DNA of 64,000 bases from Cyclaneusma minus. Its lineage: Eukaryota > Ascomycota > Leotiomycetes > Marthamycetales > Marthamycetaceae. The notes under the pieces are model-generated. The model was not told the DNA's origin and did no database searches. It saw only the letters and a program-made list of their open reading frames with translations. Location: the NCBI GenBank assembly GCA_037179335.1, contig JAKZHN010000011.1, forward strand, positions 216,428 to 280,427, written 5' to 3'. Position numbers and translations under genes: made by a program. Shown one piece after another: positions 32,617-43,609 of the stretch; within the stretch, counting starts at the first letter, position 1, and the number at the start of each line of letters is the position of its first letter.

Positions 32617-33691
32617 CAGGACCTGTGTTGTCGACGGTCACTACGATGGCGTAGTTCTAGACAAAGGTCTCTGGAATGGATGGGCGCAGTATTTATGGTA
32701 GAGATATGACAGAGGCCATGAATAGTGAACCTTGGTTGTAAAGGGGCGGTAGTGGGCGAAGCAGAAGGAGGCGATGTCTCGAAAGGGACGCCCAAGCGCT
32801 CAACTAGTTTGTATGTATGTAGGTAAAGCGCAGCTATGACCTCACAGAGGCAGATCAGTCTGGGGAACAGGCCGCAGCTCAACTGGAGGCCTCGCTCTAT
32901 GAAAGACACGAAACACTGCGTAAGAAAGAGATATTCACTTGGACAGCAAAAGGAGGAGCCTGGATGGTTGGCGCAAGTCTTCCCGCAACGGTGGAGGAGA
33001 GTGGTGGGGACAAAGTGACAAAGTGCAGCAAGTCAAAACAAGGTAGGCAGGAAGCGCCAGGGCGCTAGGCCGCATCCAGCCATGGTGTCACATATTTCGA
33101 GACCGGCGGGTTAAGGATTCGGGAAGCGCCTTAATGCTTTCTTTAATTGAGCCCGACTCTCCGTTTTCATGTGCTTCTCAAAACTCAAGGCTCGAGGATG
33201 CATCACAAGATCCGCCTCTCCTGCAGCCTGGACGGCTTCGCTTCATCCCACGAGGCTACATGTACCAAGACGTGCTGCGCCCTGCCGTTGCGTGAGAATG
33301 AGACGCTGCCACGACTGGGCGAGAGAACTAAATTCATTGCACTGGAGAAAGAAAAGATCATGGCCCATGGAGATTCATGAGCCGATTCCTTGCTCGAGCT
33401 CAGCGCGATAATAGTAGCTAGTAGCCCGAATCCAAATGAGAATGTTCCTCCCATCAATCTGGGTAAAGCCGGCGTCCATAGAGCACTTCCATGGAAGCAG
33501 CAAGCAAAAGATTCCCATCCCTCGTGAACCGTTCAACGCCATCGAAGAGCCATTCGTAAGCAACTCATAAGTGTAGTACGCCTTCCCGCTTCCGTCTTCT
33601 CCAATGACTCCAAACTGATGTTGCTACTGGACGACGGACCAGCAGAAGAAAGCTTGGATGCTTGCTGGTGTTCCACTGGTCCGTCTACTTG
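32617..33691. other. Intergenic region, about 1.1 kb
   Basis: Promoter of the STIMATE-family gene and 3' flank of SF3B6. No conserved frame recognised. Confidence 0.5.
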
Positions 33692-34259
33692 CTATTCGAT
33701 GCCATGTTGTTTCTTGAGCTGCTCTAAATTCTCCTTGCGAGCCTCGAGGTCGTCTTTCGATCGTGCCATCTTGTCTGGCTGGTGGTAGAGGACTGGAAGC
33801 ACCGGATGAGCAAGGCTACGGGATAGATGCGCGGGGGTGCAGAACATACCGACAAGGTAGCGGCTCTGGAAGTTGAAGCCGTTCAATTTGTCGCAAGCTT
33901 GCTTCGCATCCATGACATCCTCGTAGACGACAAACGCGGTGCCTTTGGTGTTGTTGGCGATGCCTTGGCGGATTTGCCTACCCTCGTTAGTTGTCGTGCC
34001 AGCCTATCTTCACCATCTCGAAGTCGTACCTGATAGGGCCGAATTTGCCGAAGAGATCGAAGAGCTCCTCGGGAGTGACGTTGTACCTGGTCCTGTTAGT
34101 CCATGTGATCGATGGCGACGGGCACGGCAGGGAGGACGAACGCTAGATTCTTGACGAACAAAGCTCTGGACATCCCGAGTCAGTATCGCGTGCGCAGCAA
34201 AAGGGCGTCGGCGAGGCTTACCGGTTGACTTCAGGTGCAAGTTTACCGCCTCGACTCAT
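33692..34259 (-). CDS. Splicing factor 3B subunit 6 (p14, branch-site RRM protein)
   Basis: U2 snRNP SF3b subunit with one RRM that contacts the branch-site region. Five exons, 34259-34222, 34165-34142 (24 nt), 34086-34030, 33977-33850 and 33792-33692, join in phase to 115 residues, the expected length. Sequence blocks MSRGGKLAPEVNR, ALFVKNLAYNV (RNP2), TKGTAFVVYEDVMDAKQACD (RNP1) and VLYHQPDKMARSKDDLEARK are almost invariant in the family. Four introns of 52-57 nt interrupt a coding region of only 348 bases, and the second has an unusual donor GTTCGT. Four introns in such a small gene, itself coding for a splicing factor, are notable. The amidohydrolase gene follows upstream on the same strand, 610 bases away. 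Confidence 0.95.
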
Positions 34260-34869
34260 AGCTTGGCTCGAGTTGTCAAAGAAAGCTGGGTTCTGGATAG
34301 GGTGAAAGTGGTGGAGCGCAAGAGAGGTTCAGTTGATGGGTGTGGAGGGTTGCGAAGCTTCGGGGAGTCGGACTCAGATAAGGTACTTACCTTAGGCAGA
34401 CACGGCAAAGATATGCAGTGTCACGTGGCATCAATGTGGGGCAAGTGCATGGGGTTCAAGTTTGGAGCCGATATGAAGCTACATGTTACCCCAGGCAGCG
34501 AAGCCCAACACGAAAATGCCGACGAGTTTCATGTTGAATCCACGCTGTCGGCCGATCGAAGTAGCAATCAGAAGGTCATGATGGATTGTTATTTATCGAC
34601 ATCTCTTCGAAGACCTTGAACTTCGAACCTGCATCATATCCACATTCAACAGAAATGCTTTCCTCCGTCGCAACAACTACCGTCAACCTCACAATCGGAA
34701 ACCAAATTACCATACGCCATTTCAGAAAGACCTGGATGATCAAAACTCAAAAGAACCCGAAGACTTTTTTCATCATTTCCATTTCCAATACTCGAGTCCC
34801 ACGCTGACTGATCAGATCATCATAGCAAACAGTCGGCTCTATCCGAGTTTGACCTGCCCCCTCCCCTAC
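34260..34869. other. Intergenic region between SF3B6 and amidohydrolase genes
   Basis: 610 bases containing the SF3B6 promoter and the 3' flank of the amidohydrolase. No gene or repeat recognised. Confidence 0.5.
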
Positions 34870-36589
34870 TCAATACTGTTTTTGCATCGCCTTCTTGACC
34901 TCTGGAAACTCGGCGTCAGGCACAATTGTATGCTTCTTGTCATCTTGCCCAGCAATCGGAGGCGCCACATACTCCTTCCTACCAGCTTTGTGGACGCGGC
35001 CGTTGATGACAATGACATTCAATTTGTCGTGGTCCTGCAAGACAGTGATGTCTTCCAGCGGATTGCCGTCTACCAGAATGCAGTCTGCAAAGTACCCGGC
35101 TTGAATCTTTCCAAGTTCGTGTTCGCGCATGAACAGTTTGGCGACGCCATAAGTTGCAGCAATGATTGCTTCGTGGGCAGTAAAGCCTAGGAGTTTCTGG
35201 AAGTGCTCCAGGTCCCTCGCGTATGTCCCATGAGGAGTCCAGGCAAAGCCATAGTCGCTGAATCAATCAGTATCCGCAGTTCGAGAGGCACAGGAGGCGT
35301 CGGAAAAGGGGTCGTCGACTTACCCTCCTGGAAGAACTACAATCCCTCGCCTGTGCATTTCTCTGAGTCCCGCAACGGCTGCCGCCAGCTCTTTTTTGTA
35401 CCCAACTTGCTCTGCTTTCTCATTGGCATACCCGAAAGCTGCTGCGTCCTCCAGTGTTGCCACTAGCCAGTTGAGACCTGGAGCGACAACATGCTTGGAC
35501 TTTGCCTTCTCGAGCATCTCCATACCTTCCTCGTCGACATAGGAAGCGTGATAAATGACATCAACGCCATGACGAACACACATCTTGACCGAGTCCCGAG
35601 CTCGGGCATGGGAACACAGTCGGATGCCAGCTTTGTGTGCTTCATCAACACAGGCTGCCGTCTCTTCGTCTGTATAGTAGCAGTCGTGGGCTGATCGAGT
35701 CTCAGTGATCTGGACGCAGGGACATCAGCGTGTCGCCTCGAAATGCAGCTCAATAACAGACCTCTTCACCGGACATGCTAAGTTTGATTTGGTCTACACC
35801 TAGCTGGATTTGGTGCCGAATCACCTCTCTCATCTCATCTGGGCCATCTGCAAATGCGCTAATGCTATCAACAAGACCACCGTCTCGACGAACTATTTCT
35901 TTACCATTTGCTAGGTAGCGAGGCCCCGGGATATCTCCTGCATTGATGGCATTGCGGATCACCACATCTAAGCGATCCTTGGCAGAAGCTGCTCCGTAGC
36001 ACCTTCGGCAAATCAATATGATCAGTCGGGCATCTGAGAACACGAGTGGGAGTCTCACATGGTATATCCGGAGTCGATATAATATTGTGCACTCCTGGCA
36101 GTCAGGAGAACATGTTCTTCTATCTCGAGCTCTCCCAAGCGGTTGAGATCCCCGCCATTCCAAGTGAAATGGGTGTGGGCATCGCCGAGGCCGCTCATTA
36201 AAGTTCTTCCTCTTCCGTTGAATACACGCACTGTCGGATTCTTCTTCAGTTCGTCTATTCGCGGAACAGTTCCAACGGCCGTTATGCGTTGTCCTTCGGA
36301 TCCGGTCAGTCCTATTGTGCATTGTCAAGCTTCCAGAGAACTTGCCTCCAACCAATACATCGCCTTTATACGGGTCTTTGCCTGTCGAGTCCAAGATATT
36401 GACGTCCAAGAACAATATTTTTGATTCAGGGTGTGTGCCAAGAATCTCGTACGCCTTTGGTCTGAGGTCTTCTGCAAATTCAATGGCGTCTATGGCCGCT
36501 AGGTTACGGGGTAGGCCATCCGTGGAGACTAGGTCAGAAACTGTCGAATTAGTCCAGCTGTTCTCAGGCTCAATCTGTGACGGCGCCAT
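34870..36589 (-). CDS. Metal-dependent amidohydrolase family protein
   Basis: TIM-barrel amidohydrolase, 497 residues, probably cytosolic. Exons 36589-36346, 36293-36059, 36002-35762, 35709-35324 and 35257-34870. The metal site is intact: HxH in GLGDAHTHFTWNGG (His at about 121 and 123), a candidate carbamylated lysine in GVDQIKLSMSGEE, histidines in LCSHARARD and VIYHASYVDEE, and the aspartate in VLPGGDYGFAWTPHGTY. The end (ILVDGNPLEDITVLQDHDKLNVIVINGRVHK) is the usual C-terminal beta-sandwich. The nearest well-known relatives are imidazolonepropionase/prolidase-like amidohydrolases; the substrate is unknown. Intron 1 (36345-36294) begins with GC rather than GT: only GCAAGT...AAG restores the reading frame and the conserved VLVGGQRITAVG. 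Confidence 0.9.
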
Positions 36590-36869
36590 TCCAAAGAATA
36601 CTTGTACAACACTGAAGCTCGATCTTGAAATATGAAAAGGTTTTGTTCGCTTTCAGTCACGGAGACGACAGTCCAAGGAATAGTGGGCTTTTCATCCAGT
36701 CACACACTGCAGAACGGCCTATCACATGGCGGGGTAGCTGTTGACTCGTGTACAAAGCTTTTCCATCCCTCCCAAGCAAGCCTGATGGACAGCTAGAGGC
36801 CTGTTCGAGACATCCATCAGCTCGGATCTCAAGGACCAATCAGACGATGACTACACTTTACAATAATAC

Positions 36870-37050
36870 GCAAGAAGGTGGTGGTTATTGGTGCCAAAGG
36901 AGCAACGATCAGATCCCTACTCCAGACAAATGACGCGATTAACAACCCGCGTGCCAGGTTCCTCTTCACGGCACTGAATCGAACGCAAGAGCTGAATATT
37001 CCCGAGGCTAGGCTACTGTGGTTCGTTGCGGTCCAAATGACGCTGGAGTC
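36870..37050 (+). pseudogene. NmrA-like NAD(P)-binding protein relic
   Basis: The frame reads KKVVVIGAKGATIRSLLQTN followed by PRARFLFTALNRT and a few more matching residues. This is the start of an NmrA-like Rossmann protein, where one expects a VxGATGNQGGxxIRSLL pattern. The glycine-rich loop has lost about three residues, and beyond residue 50 the frame no longer resembles the family (an open but unrelated tail runs to 37297). I read it as a decayed fragment; an intact short protein cannot be excluded. Confidence 0.4.
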
Positions 37051-38352
37051 GTCTTCACCTTCCACAAACAGCTCGTCATGCACGGAGCAATTCTTCAGCA
37101 ATAAGTTGGTCCGGGTTGGGTTATGGGTATTGAAGACTGGTGGCTCAAGAATTGGGGAAGACGGAGGATTGTGGCAAGGTTGGGATAGGGGACATGTCAA
37201 GGCGGTCCGAGCCGACATGCTGGTACTGTGGGGCCGCTTTTTGGATCCTTATAACCTCATTCAGAAACGATACTCTGAATTTTCTATGGAGGAATGATGG
37301 CTAATAGCTGCTTACATCTGACAACTGGGCACCAAGCAAACTACCTTCTGGCATCCTGCACCCGAAAGCTCGAAATTCTCTGCCAAAAGACGCACACCAT
37401 GGAACTTGTGGAAGAGGTTCATGAGTTCCACGAATTCTCGAAGTGATCTTCAAAATGGAACTACCCCGCATGTCTGTGATGTGGGGAACCCTGCCGGTCA
37501 CCGTGTCCCCCTTGTGAGCACTCATGCGGTGGCGTTGATTGGGGCCAGGCTTTCGTCCATCTTTATTGGATGTCGACTTACGAGCTCGAGGCCTTGGATC
37601 TCGAATCCCAGATGCCAATTTCGATTCGAGCTTGAGAAGTGAGGTTCTCGACTCTTGAGGTCGACTTCATGGGTCTTGCTCCACTTTGTCAAAACGCCAA
37701 CGCCATAGTATGTCCCCTTTTCCTACTCGCGACTTAAACTAGTGTGTAGTAGTGCGGGGCCCATTTTCCTAAATGAGCTATAGATTCGCTTAATCAGAGA
37801 ATGTGCCTTATGGATCAATCCGAGTGGCCAATTCAAACGCTTCAAGAGAGAGCTCAAATGACATCAATAGCACATTGATTACTTGCAATAGCCTCAGGTA
37901 TTTATTTACTCGCACTGTTTAAGTCGTCCCTTATTGGCAGAAGCAAGCTGATTCTATCAATTCGATTGGCTCCCCAACCACGCTACTACACACTAGTTTA
38001 CGTCGCGAGTACTCGAACTGGTCGACGGAAGACTTTTCAGAGCCGTGCTCCTTGCAATTCTTGTGCATAGCAAGGCTAAAGCGGTATGCAGGGATGTCTG
38101 CTGTATTCAAGTGCTTCGTAGGTAGGGTATGTCGTATCCTCTGTGTTGCCTGCAAACATGGGTGTTGTTTGGGGTGGTGGTCTTCTTTATATATGACTGA
38201 GAGCTAGAAATGCTTGAAGGCAGCAAAGTCTGTGGGTTTTGCAGTTACATTCTTGAATTGTGAGTCATGTTCCTCTGTCCATTCGATGTGATCACGAAAG
38301 CGTGAAATGGCTGCTAATAAATTATTGTGAAGAAATCCTCGTTAGATTGGGT

Positions 38353-38678
38353 GCCTCGTGGTGGGATTTCTTCTGCGTGCAAGATAGCTTGTCTTGACGA
38401 CAACACTAGGCCTCGGGATTTTCCCAGTTACTTGGGTTTCTCTTAATTACTGATGGTTTTTATTGCTGTAATTTCTCTCGGTCACTTGGATTTTCCTCAA
38501 CCACTTGGATTTTCCTCGGTTACCCGAATTCTGGATTTCTCTCAATAACTCGAATTCTTCTCAATCACTTGAGTCTTTCCGAATCATCTGGACTTCAAAA
38601 ACAAATATGTCAGGAATTCCCGTTCGCGAGCTTGTATTCGTACCGAACTTGCACGCAGAAGAAATCTCAACACGAGGG
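38353..38678. mobile_element. MITE-like element B: inverted repeats, target duplication, internal minisatellite
   Basis: Left terminal repeat 38353-38383 (GCCTCGTGGTGG...CTGCGTGCAAG) pairs with 38648-38678 at 28 of 31 positions. Immediately outside the CTCGTG/CACGAG ends, GGTGC occurs at 38350-38354 and 38677-38681 (GGGTGC if one more base is counted), a likely target-site duplication. The inner left end ATAGCTTGTCTTG is shared with element A. The interior is a 19-bp array; no coding capacity. Confidence 0.78.
38414..38598. repeat. Degenerate 19-bp tandem array, copy 5 (inside element B)
   Basis: Units such as GGATTTTCCTCAACCACTT, GGATTTCTCTCAATAACTC and GAATTCTTCTCAATCACTT, closer to the array of element A than to the free arrays. 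Confidence 0.75.
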
Positions 38679-39295
38679 TGCTCAAGACCACACAGTATAC
38701 TTCTCCCATGGCAACGAACCTCTCCTACTCTAACATATTTTGTCGAGAGCCCTGAACGGGAAGCCTCCAAAAAACAAAGATAGACAGATACAGTTCGCCG
38801 AGCATTCGACTCTACCAGCTCCGCCGGTCCGTCATTTATCCGTTCTGAAAAGCGGGTCGGGGAGGTGACACCATCGATGCTCCACAAATCAAATGGGCTA
38901 TCAGATTGACAACATGAGCCCCTCTTCAGACACTACATGTATGAGCAAGATTATGTACACATATACACGGCATTGCCAGCGGGGGAAGTCTTCCCGTTCC
39001 GGTTCATGTTGCTATGACCGCTTGAGAACAGACTTCCGAGTATTTGCGAAATCTGCCGCGCCTTGCTCCGCTGATAGGAGCTCGAGAGAAGACTATTTAG
39101 TGAGCCTCGAAGAACCTCACATCAAGTTTCCCTTGACGTAGCTCAAGGGAAGGAGTGTCGGGGCTACTCTAGACCTGGTCCTGCCGTCGACTCAGTCTTC
39201 TCTTCTCTCTTCACTCTTGACCGTGCTCGCATACTTTCCGTCATAATCTTCAACTTCTTCATTTACATTTCGATTCACGATCATACACGACAACC

Positions 39296-41483
39296 ATGAC
39301 GCTCACCAACTACGTTGCGTATCTGGGCGAAGCCAGCGGCTTGCCCCGGATCGGAAGCTTGGATATTGAGAGATCAACCATCCAGCCACTGGCCTTCACA
39401 TCAGGAACCCTTGTCCGTGACCTATATCAGGTGATCGAGGCCGGCGAGAGCAACATTGCAGCATCAGGAGAACCCTTCGCACTCTCCTCCGTCAAGCTCT
39501 TGCCACCTATCAGCGGTCGAGATGTGTTGGCAGTTGGCAAAAACTACTCCGAGCATGCGAAAGAGTTCAATAGCTCTGGATACGACAGTTCTGACAAAGT
39601 GGACATTCCGAGCCATCCCGTGATCTTCACCAAGCGAGCCACCTCAATCATTGCGAGTGGCGAGAAAATCTATCCTCATAGTGAGTTCACGGAAAGCCTC
39701 GACTACGAGGGTGAGATAGGAGTCATTGTTAGCAAAGCTGGATTCAGGATCAGTGACCAGGATGCTATGGAGTATGTGTGGGGGTACACAATCATCAACG
39801 ACATGACAGCCCGCGAGCGTCAAAGAGATCACAAACAGTTTTACATTGGAAAGTCCGGCGACACATTTTGTCCTATGGTGAGTAGTCTTGACATTTCAAG
39901 CCACTTCCGTATCCCCTTTCTATGCCATATCACGTGGGGCGACAAAATTCTGCACCCCTGCCAAAATTCGGACGTGTGGCAGTAACTGGATAGTTATTCT
40001 TGATCTTTGAGGATAACTATGAATCATTGTGGATATTCATAATCACCGGGATTGTTCATAGTCACTGGGAACATTCGCAATGACTAGAAATATTCGCAGT
40101 CGCTGGAAGTATTCGCAATTACTGAAGATATCCCCAATCGCTGGGAATATTCTCAATTACTGGGGATATTCCCCATTCCTGGGAATATTCCTAATTATTA
40201 AGGGGGGATTAGGATTTTTGTTACATAACTGTACCGTGCTGACTTGGTTGATAGGGCCCAATTGCTGTCCCTGCTAAGCATCTCCCCGCCGTGCTCGAAC
40301 TCAAGACCGTTGTGAACGGTGAGCCAAGGCAAAAAGCTACTTCAGAAGATCTGATATTCTCTATTCCACGGCTCATTGCTACCTTGTCCGAGGGCACCAC
40401 AATCCAGCCTGGTGATGTTATTGCCACAGGAACAGTAAGTCCAACTCAACCCCTTTAGGAGCAGAATCTCACAAGAAGCAGCCGGCGGGCGTCGGTATTG
40501 GCAAATCTCCTCCAGTCTTTCTCAAATCCGGCGACACCATCGAAGTTTCCATCACCGGCCTCGGCACCCTCAAAAACAAGATATCGAGCAGCTCCGCCAC
40601 CAATGCCACAATCTCCAAAATCCAATCCACCTCTAGCCTCCCCCTGACCAACCATTCCAAGTCCTCCTACGGAGCCGGGCTCACGCAAATCAATGGCAAA
40701 CCTCTCTACTACAAACAAGAAGGCACATCTGGCCCCCCAATCGTGTTCATCACCGGCCTCGGCGGCACAGTTGATTTCTACACGCCCCTTATCCGAGCTC
40801 TGAAGCTCTCCAATTTCCACCAACTGCATCTTTTCGATCTGGAAGGTCAGGGCCTCTCGCCAACTCACCCCCTGAACAAAGTCACTATTTTGTCTTTCGC
40901 CGCAGACGTAAAAGGCATTTTCAAACACGCCAAAATCTCAGAAGAGTCCGGCGCTACACTCATAGCACATTCCCTCGGCTGCCTCATCGCCATCACTTTC
41001 GTGCTCAACCATCCAGGATTGGTGAAGAATCTCATCCTACTCGGACCACCACCATCTCCTCTCCCAGAAGCAGGTTCCAAAGGCACATTCGCACGTGCAG
41101 CGGCTGTGCGTGAAGACGGTATGCTGGGTGCCGTGGATGCAATCATGGATGCTGCTACTTCGACGAAGACGAAAGAGGATAGACCAGTGGCGTACGCGGC
41201 AGTGAGAATGTCCTTGATGGGTCAGGATCCAGAGGGCTATGCGAAGGCTTGTATGGCGCTGGGGGGTGCGACGGAGAGATTGGAGGTTGAGAAGGTAGGC
41301 TGTAGGACGCTGATTGTTACAGGGAGTGAGGACAAGGTTAGCCCGCCGGCGATTTGCGAGAAGTATGGAAAGGAGATGGGTAACGTGGAGAAGGTTGTTG
41401 TTTTGGAGGAGGTGGGACATTGGCACTGTTTTGAGGACGTGGACGGTGTTGCAGGGGCGGTGGGAAAGTTTCTGGGGGCTTAG
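39296..41483 (+). CDS. Fusion protein: FAH-family domain plus alpha/beta hydrolase
   Basis: Exons 39296-39877, 40255-40434 and 40482-41483 encode 587 residues in one frame. Residues 1-285 are a fumarylacetoacetate-hydrolase-fold domain: DVLAVGKNYSEHAKEF, metal ligands in SLDYEGEIGVIV, NDMTARERQRDHKQFYIGKS, GDVIATGTPAGVGIGKSPPV. After a Ser/Thr-rich linker, residues 325-587 form an alpha/beta hydrolase resembling 3-oxoadipate enol-lactonases: IVFITGLGGTVDFY, nucleophile in LIAHSLGCL (Ser near 416), acid in IVTGSEDKVS, histidine in EEVGHWHCFED. The third exon joins both domains without a stop. FAH-fold decarboxylases/hydratases and C-C or lactone hydrolases act in aromatic breakdown, so a two-step enzyme is plausible; the substrate is unknown. 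Intron 1 is 377 nt because it contains a repeat array. Confidence 0.87.
40010..40202. repeat. Degenerate 19-bp tandem array, copy 6 (inside an intron)
   Basis: About ten units such as GGATATTCATAATCACCGG, GAATATTCTCAATTACTGG and GGATATTCCCCATTCCTGG, lying wholly in intron 1 (39878-40254) of the FAH-hydrolase fusion gene. Confidence 0.8.
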
Positions 41484-43609
41484 ACAGGAATAGGGTTGCC
41501 CATGGTGGGGCTGCGCAATGGATGGCAAACAACGTTCAAGACCTCATGTACTGAAATTGGTGAATGATGAGCATATCAAATACCATGGGCTCCTTGGCTC
41601 AGTTGGAATGGTAGAAGACTCCCTACCTGGCAGGGCTGGGTACGCAGGAGTAACCCCAACAAGTGGTGTTTGTGGCCGAATCAAACCAGTTTACTGGTGG
41701 GGGTTCGATTGTAACCAGGAGTACAATCGAACTTTTTGCCTTTTTTTCTTCTTTTTTATCAAGGGATTGACATGGGTGGGGGTGGGGGGGCCCCATTCGA
41801 GCGCAGTTGGATTTTTTGCCTCTTTTTTCTCTCTTTTTTTTGTATTCCTCCGCACTTTTTGGGGGCTTCCTCGAAACTCCAACCCAATCTCAGTAGGAGC
41901 AACTCTGCTCAGTGGCTAGGAATAGGATTGAGGTCATATAAATACTGAGCCCCTAATAGCAAAGAATTGTCTGGATCTAGGAACATATCACAGGTGAGAG
42001 GAAGAAGGAAGGGCAGAGACGGACACTTTCGCGATTTCCGATGATGATCCGCGTTGCCAACTCAGGCGTTGATTCGCAATGCATTGCTGTCTAGGTACTG
42101 CCTAAAAGCCAGCTGCTGCTTTGGTTTTTGGCATGAATCCTCTAGAGCTCATCTCGCAGTCGGGAAGGCGATAGAGATATGAAAACTTACCGTAGCCTGC
42201 CACTATCTCACCGAAACCACTACGAGTTGAACTGCAGCCCCTTCCAGGAACACTGAAGCCTCCATCTTCAACGTCTCAACTGTTTCCCCTATTGCAGTAC
42301 AAGGTAGTCTCGCGAGGAAGCGTGTAGGAACGTCTAGGTAGACAGCCTGGTAGAAGAGATCTGCACTCAACAGGACAGCTCCCAGGGATTGATGACTATT
42401 GAAGACACGTATATTGTAAGCGGAAAACCAAACCAAAGACCGGATTCACACACTCCGAGGAAAACAAAAGAGATATTACAAGCCCAGTAAGGACTAACAG
42501 TTCAACCCTCCAACTGGCAACTGCAGACAAGCACAGCCAGCATACACACCACCCACCCGCATCGCAAACAACAGCCATACCTACCCTGCTACACAACACA
42601 ACCAAAGGCCAGTAGACACATCCTCAAAGATAAGCATGCATAATCGTCCAAATCCCCTGGCCGTCTAGTAATCCGTAGCGCGACCCTTCCCATACTCTAC
42701 CACATAGTGGCTATCGGTATCTCGCGGACCACAGAGCGCGTGACCATGGAACGCCTTATCTTTGCAGAAGAAAACACGTATAGCGACCCTGGATTCGCAA
42801 ATAATGGTTTTGAACGGTATTCGGCGGTTGGAAAGATAACATGTCGCTGGACCGTGGATGCTGGGTAGGCGCCGGCTTGGGAGTGGTAATGTTGGCAGAC
42901 AAGGAAAATGGAGATGAATGGATTGAATGGATTGACTATGTGGCCACTGGCCACTACTCATGGGTGGAAAAGATTTCAGGTGACTGGGAAATAGCGAAAG
43001 CGGAGGGGTATGCGCTGGCCACTTTTTTGCTTCACCCTCTGTAGGTAGGCTTCGGTAAGGGGTACTATAGATAACAGTTTTCAGAGAAGGTGACAGGGCG
43101 CAAATGGCGTTGGAATTCGGGGACGTCGCGATTGTGCGAGAGGCAGAGATGGAATCTGAGAAAGTGTTAGCCTTGTACTATGATGGGAAGTGAGACAGAC
43201 AGTGGTGAGGAAAAGCGAAGAGGCCCACGAGTAGAGTTTCGTGTGCTTTAAAGTAGGTGTGTACGATGGCCTACCAATTTATATTGTAGGAATTTGAGCC
43301 GCACACTCGGACGTTCACGAGAGGTCTCTTCAGAGTCACTGAGCTGCCAACCCAAAGAGAAGGTGGCTTCACTGCATTGAAACAGGTGTTTGAATGATAT
43401 TGATATTGATGTCTTGCCTTTTGGTATTGTAAACTCATAACGACGCCTTCGCCGAGCCTGGCAACCAACCGAACAACGCTCAATAGACACGTAATGTACA
43501 AAAGGAGCGCTACCCAACCGCGTCTTTACCCTGAACCATACTCCGAATTGAATTCTATTACCACAGGCCTGATACTCCTCCGAATCAATGTGACAAACTC
43601 GTCTCAAAC
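41484..43609. other. Convergent intergenic region, 2.1 kb
   Basis: Apart from the tRNA-like/T-rich element at 41589-41850, no recognisable gene. The open frames at 42665-42961 (minus) and 43248-43607 (minus) have no family resemblance. Confidence 0.5.
41589..41850 (+). mobile_element. tRNA-like, T-rich SINE candidate
   Basis: TGGCTCAGTTGG at 41595-41606 is a perfect pol III A box. GGTTCGATT at 41702-41710 resembles a B box but lacks the final CC. GCTCCTT (41589) can pair with AGGAGT (41717) as a weak acceptor stem. The A-B spacing of about 100 bp and the poor arms argue against a working tRNA. Downstream come two similar T-rich blocks (41731-41760 and 41808-41848), each containing TTTTTGCCT. 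This fits a decayed tRNA-derived SINE; confidence is limited. Confidence 0.35.

Larger units (their letters stand above)
36590..39295. other. 2.7 kb intergenic region with a gene relic and a TIR element
   Basis: Divergent promoters of the amidohydrolase and the FAH-hydrolase fusion. It contains an NmrA-like relic (36870-37050) and the MITE-like element B (38353-38678). The rest shows no recognisable coding sequence. Confidence 0.5.

Noticed and set aside
40743..41483. The alpha/beta hydrolase as a separate gene starting at the internal ATG
   Set aside because: The same exon carries the FAH C-terminus (TPAGVGIGKSPPV) in frame without a stop, and no promoter-like gap separates them; still worth a transcript check.
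41589..41722. A functional intron-containing tRNA gene
   Set aside because: The D, anticodon and T arms do not fold properly, the B box lacks its final CC, and there is no intact acceptor stem.
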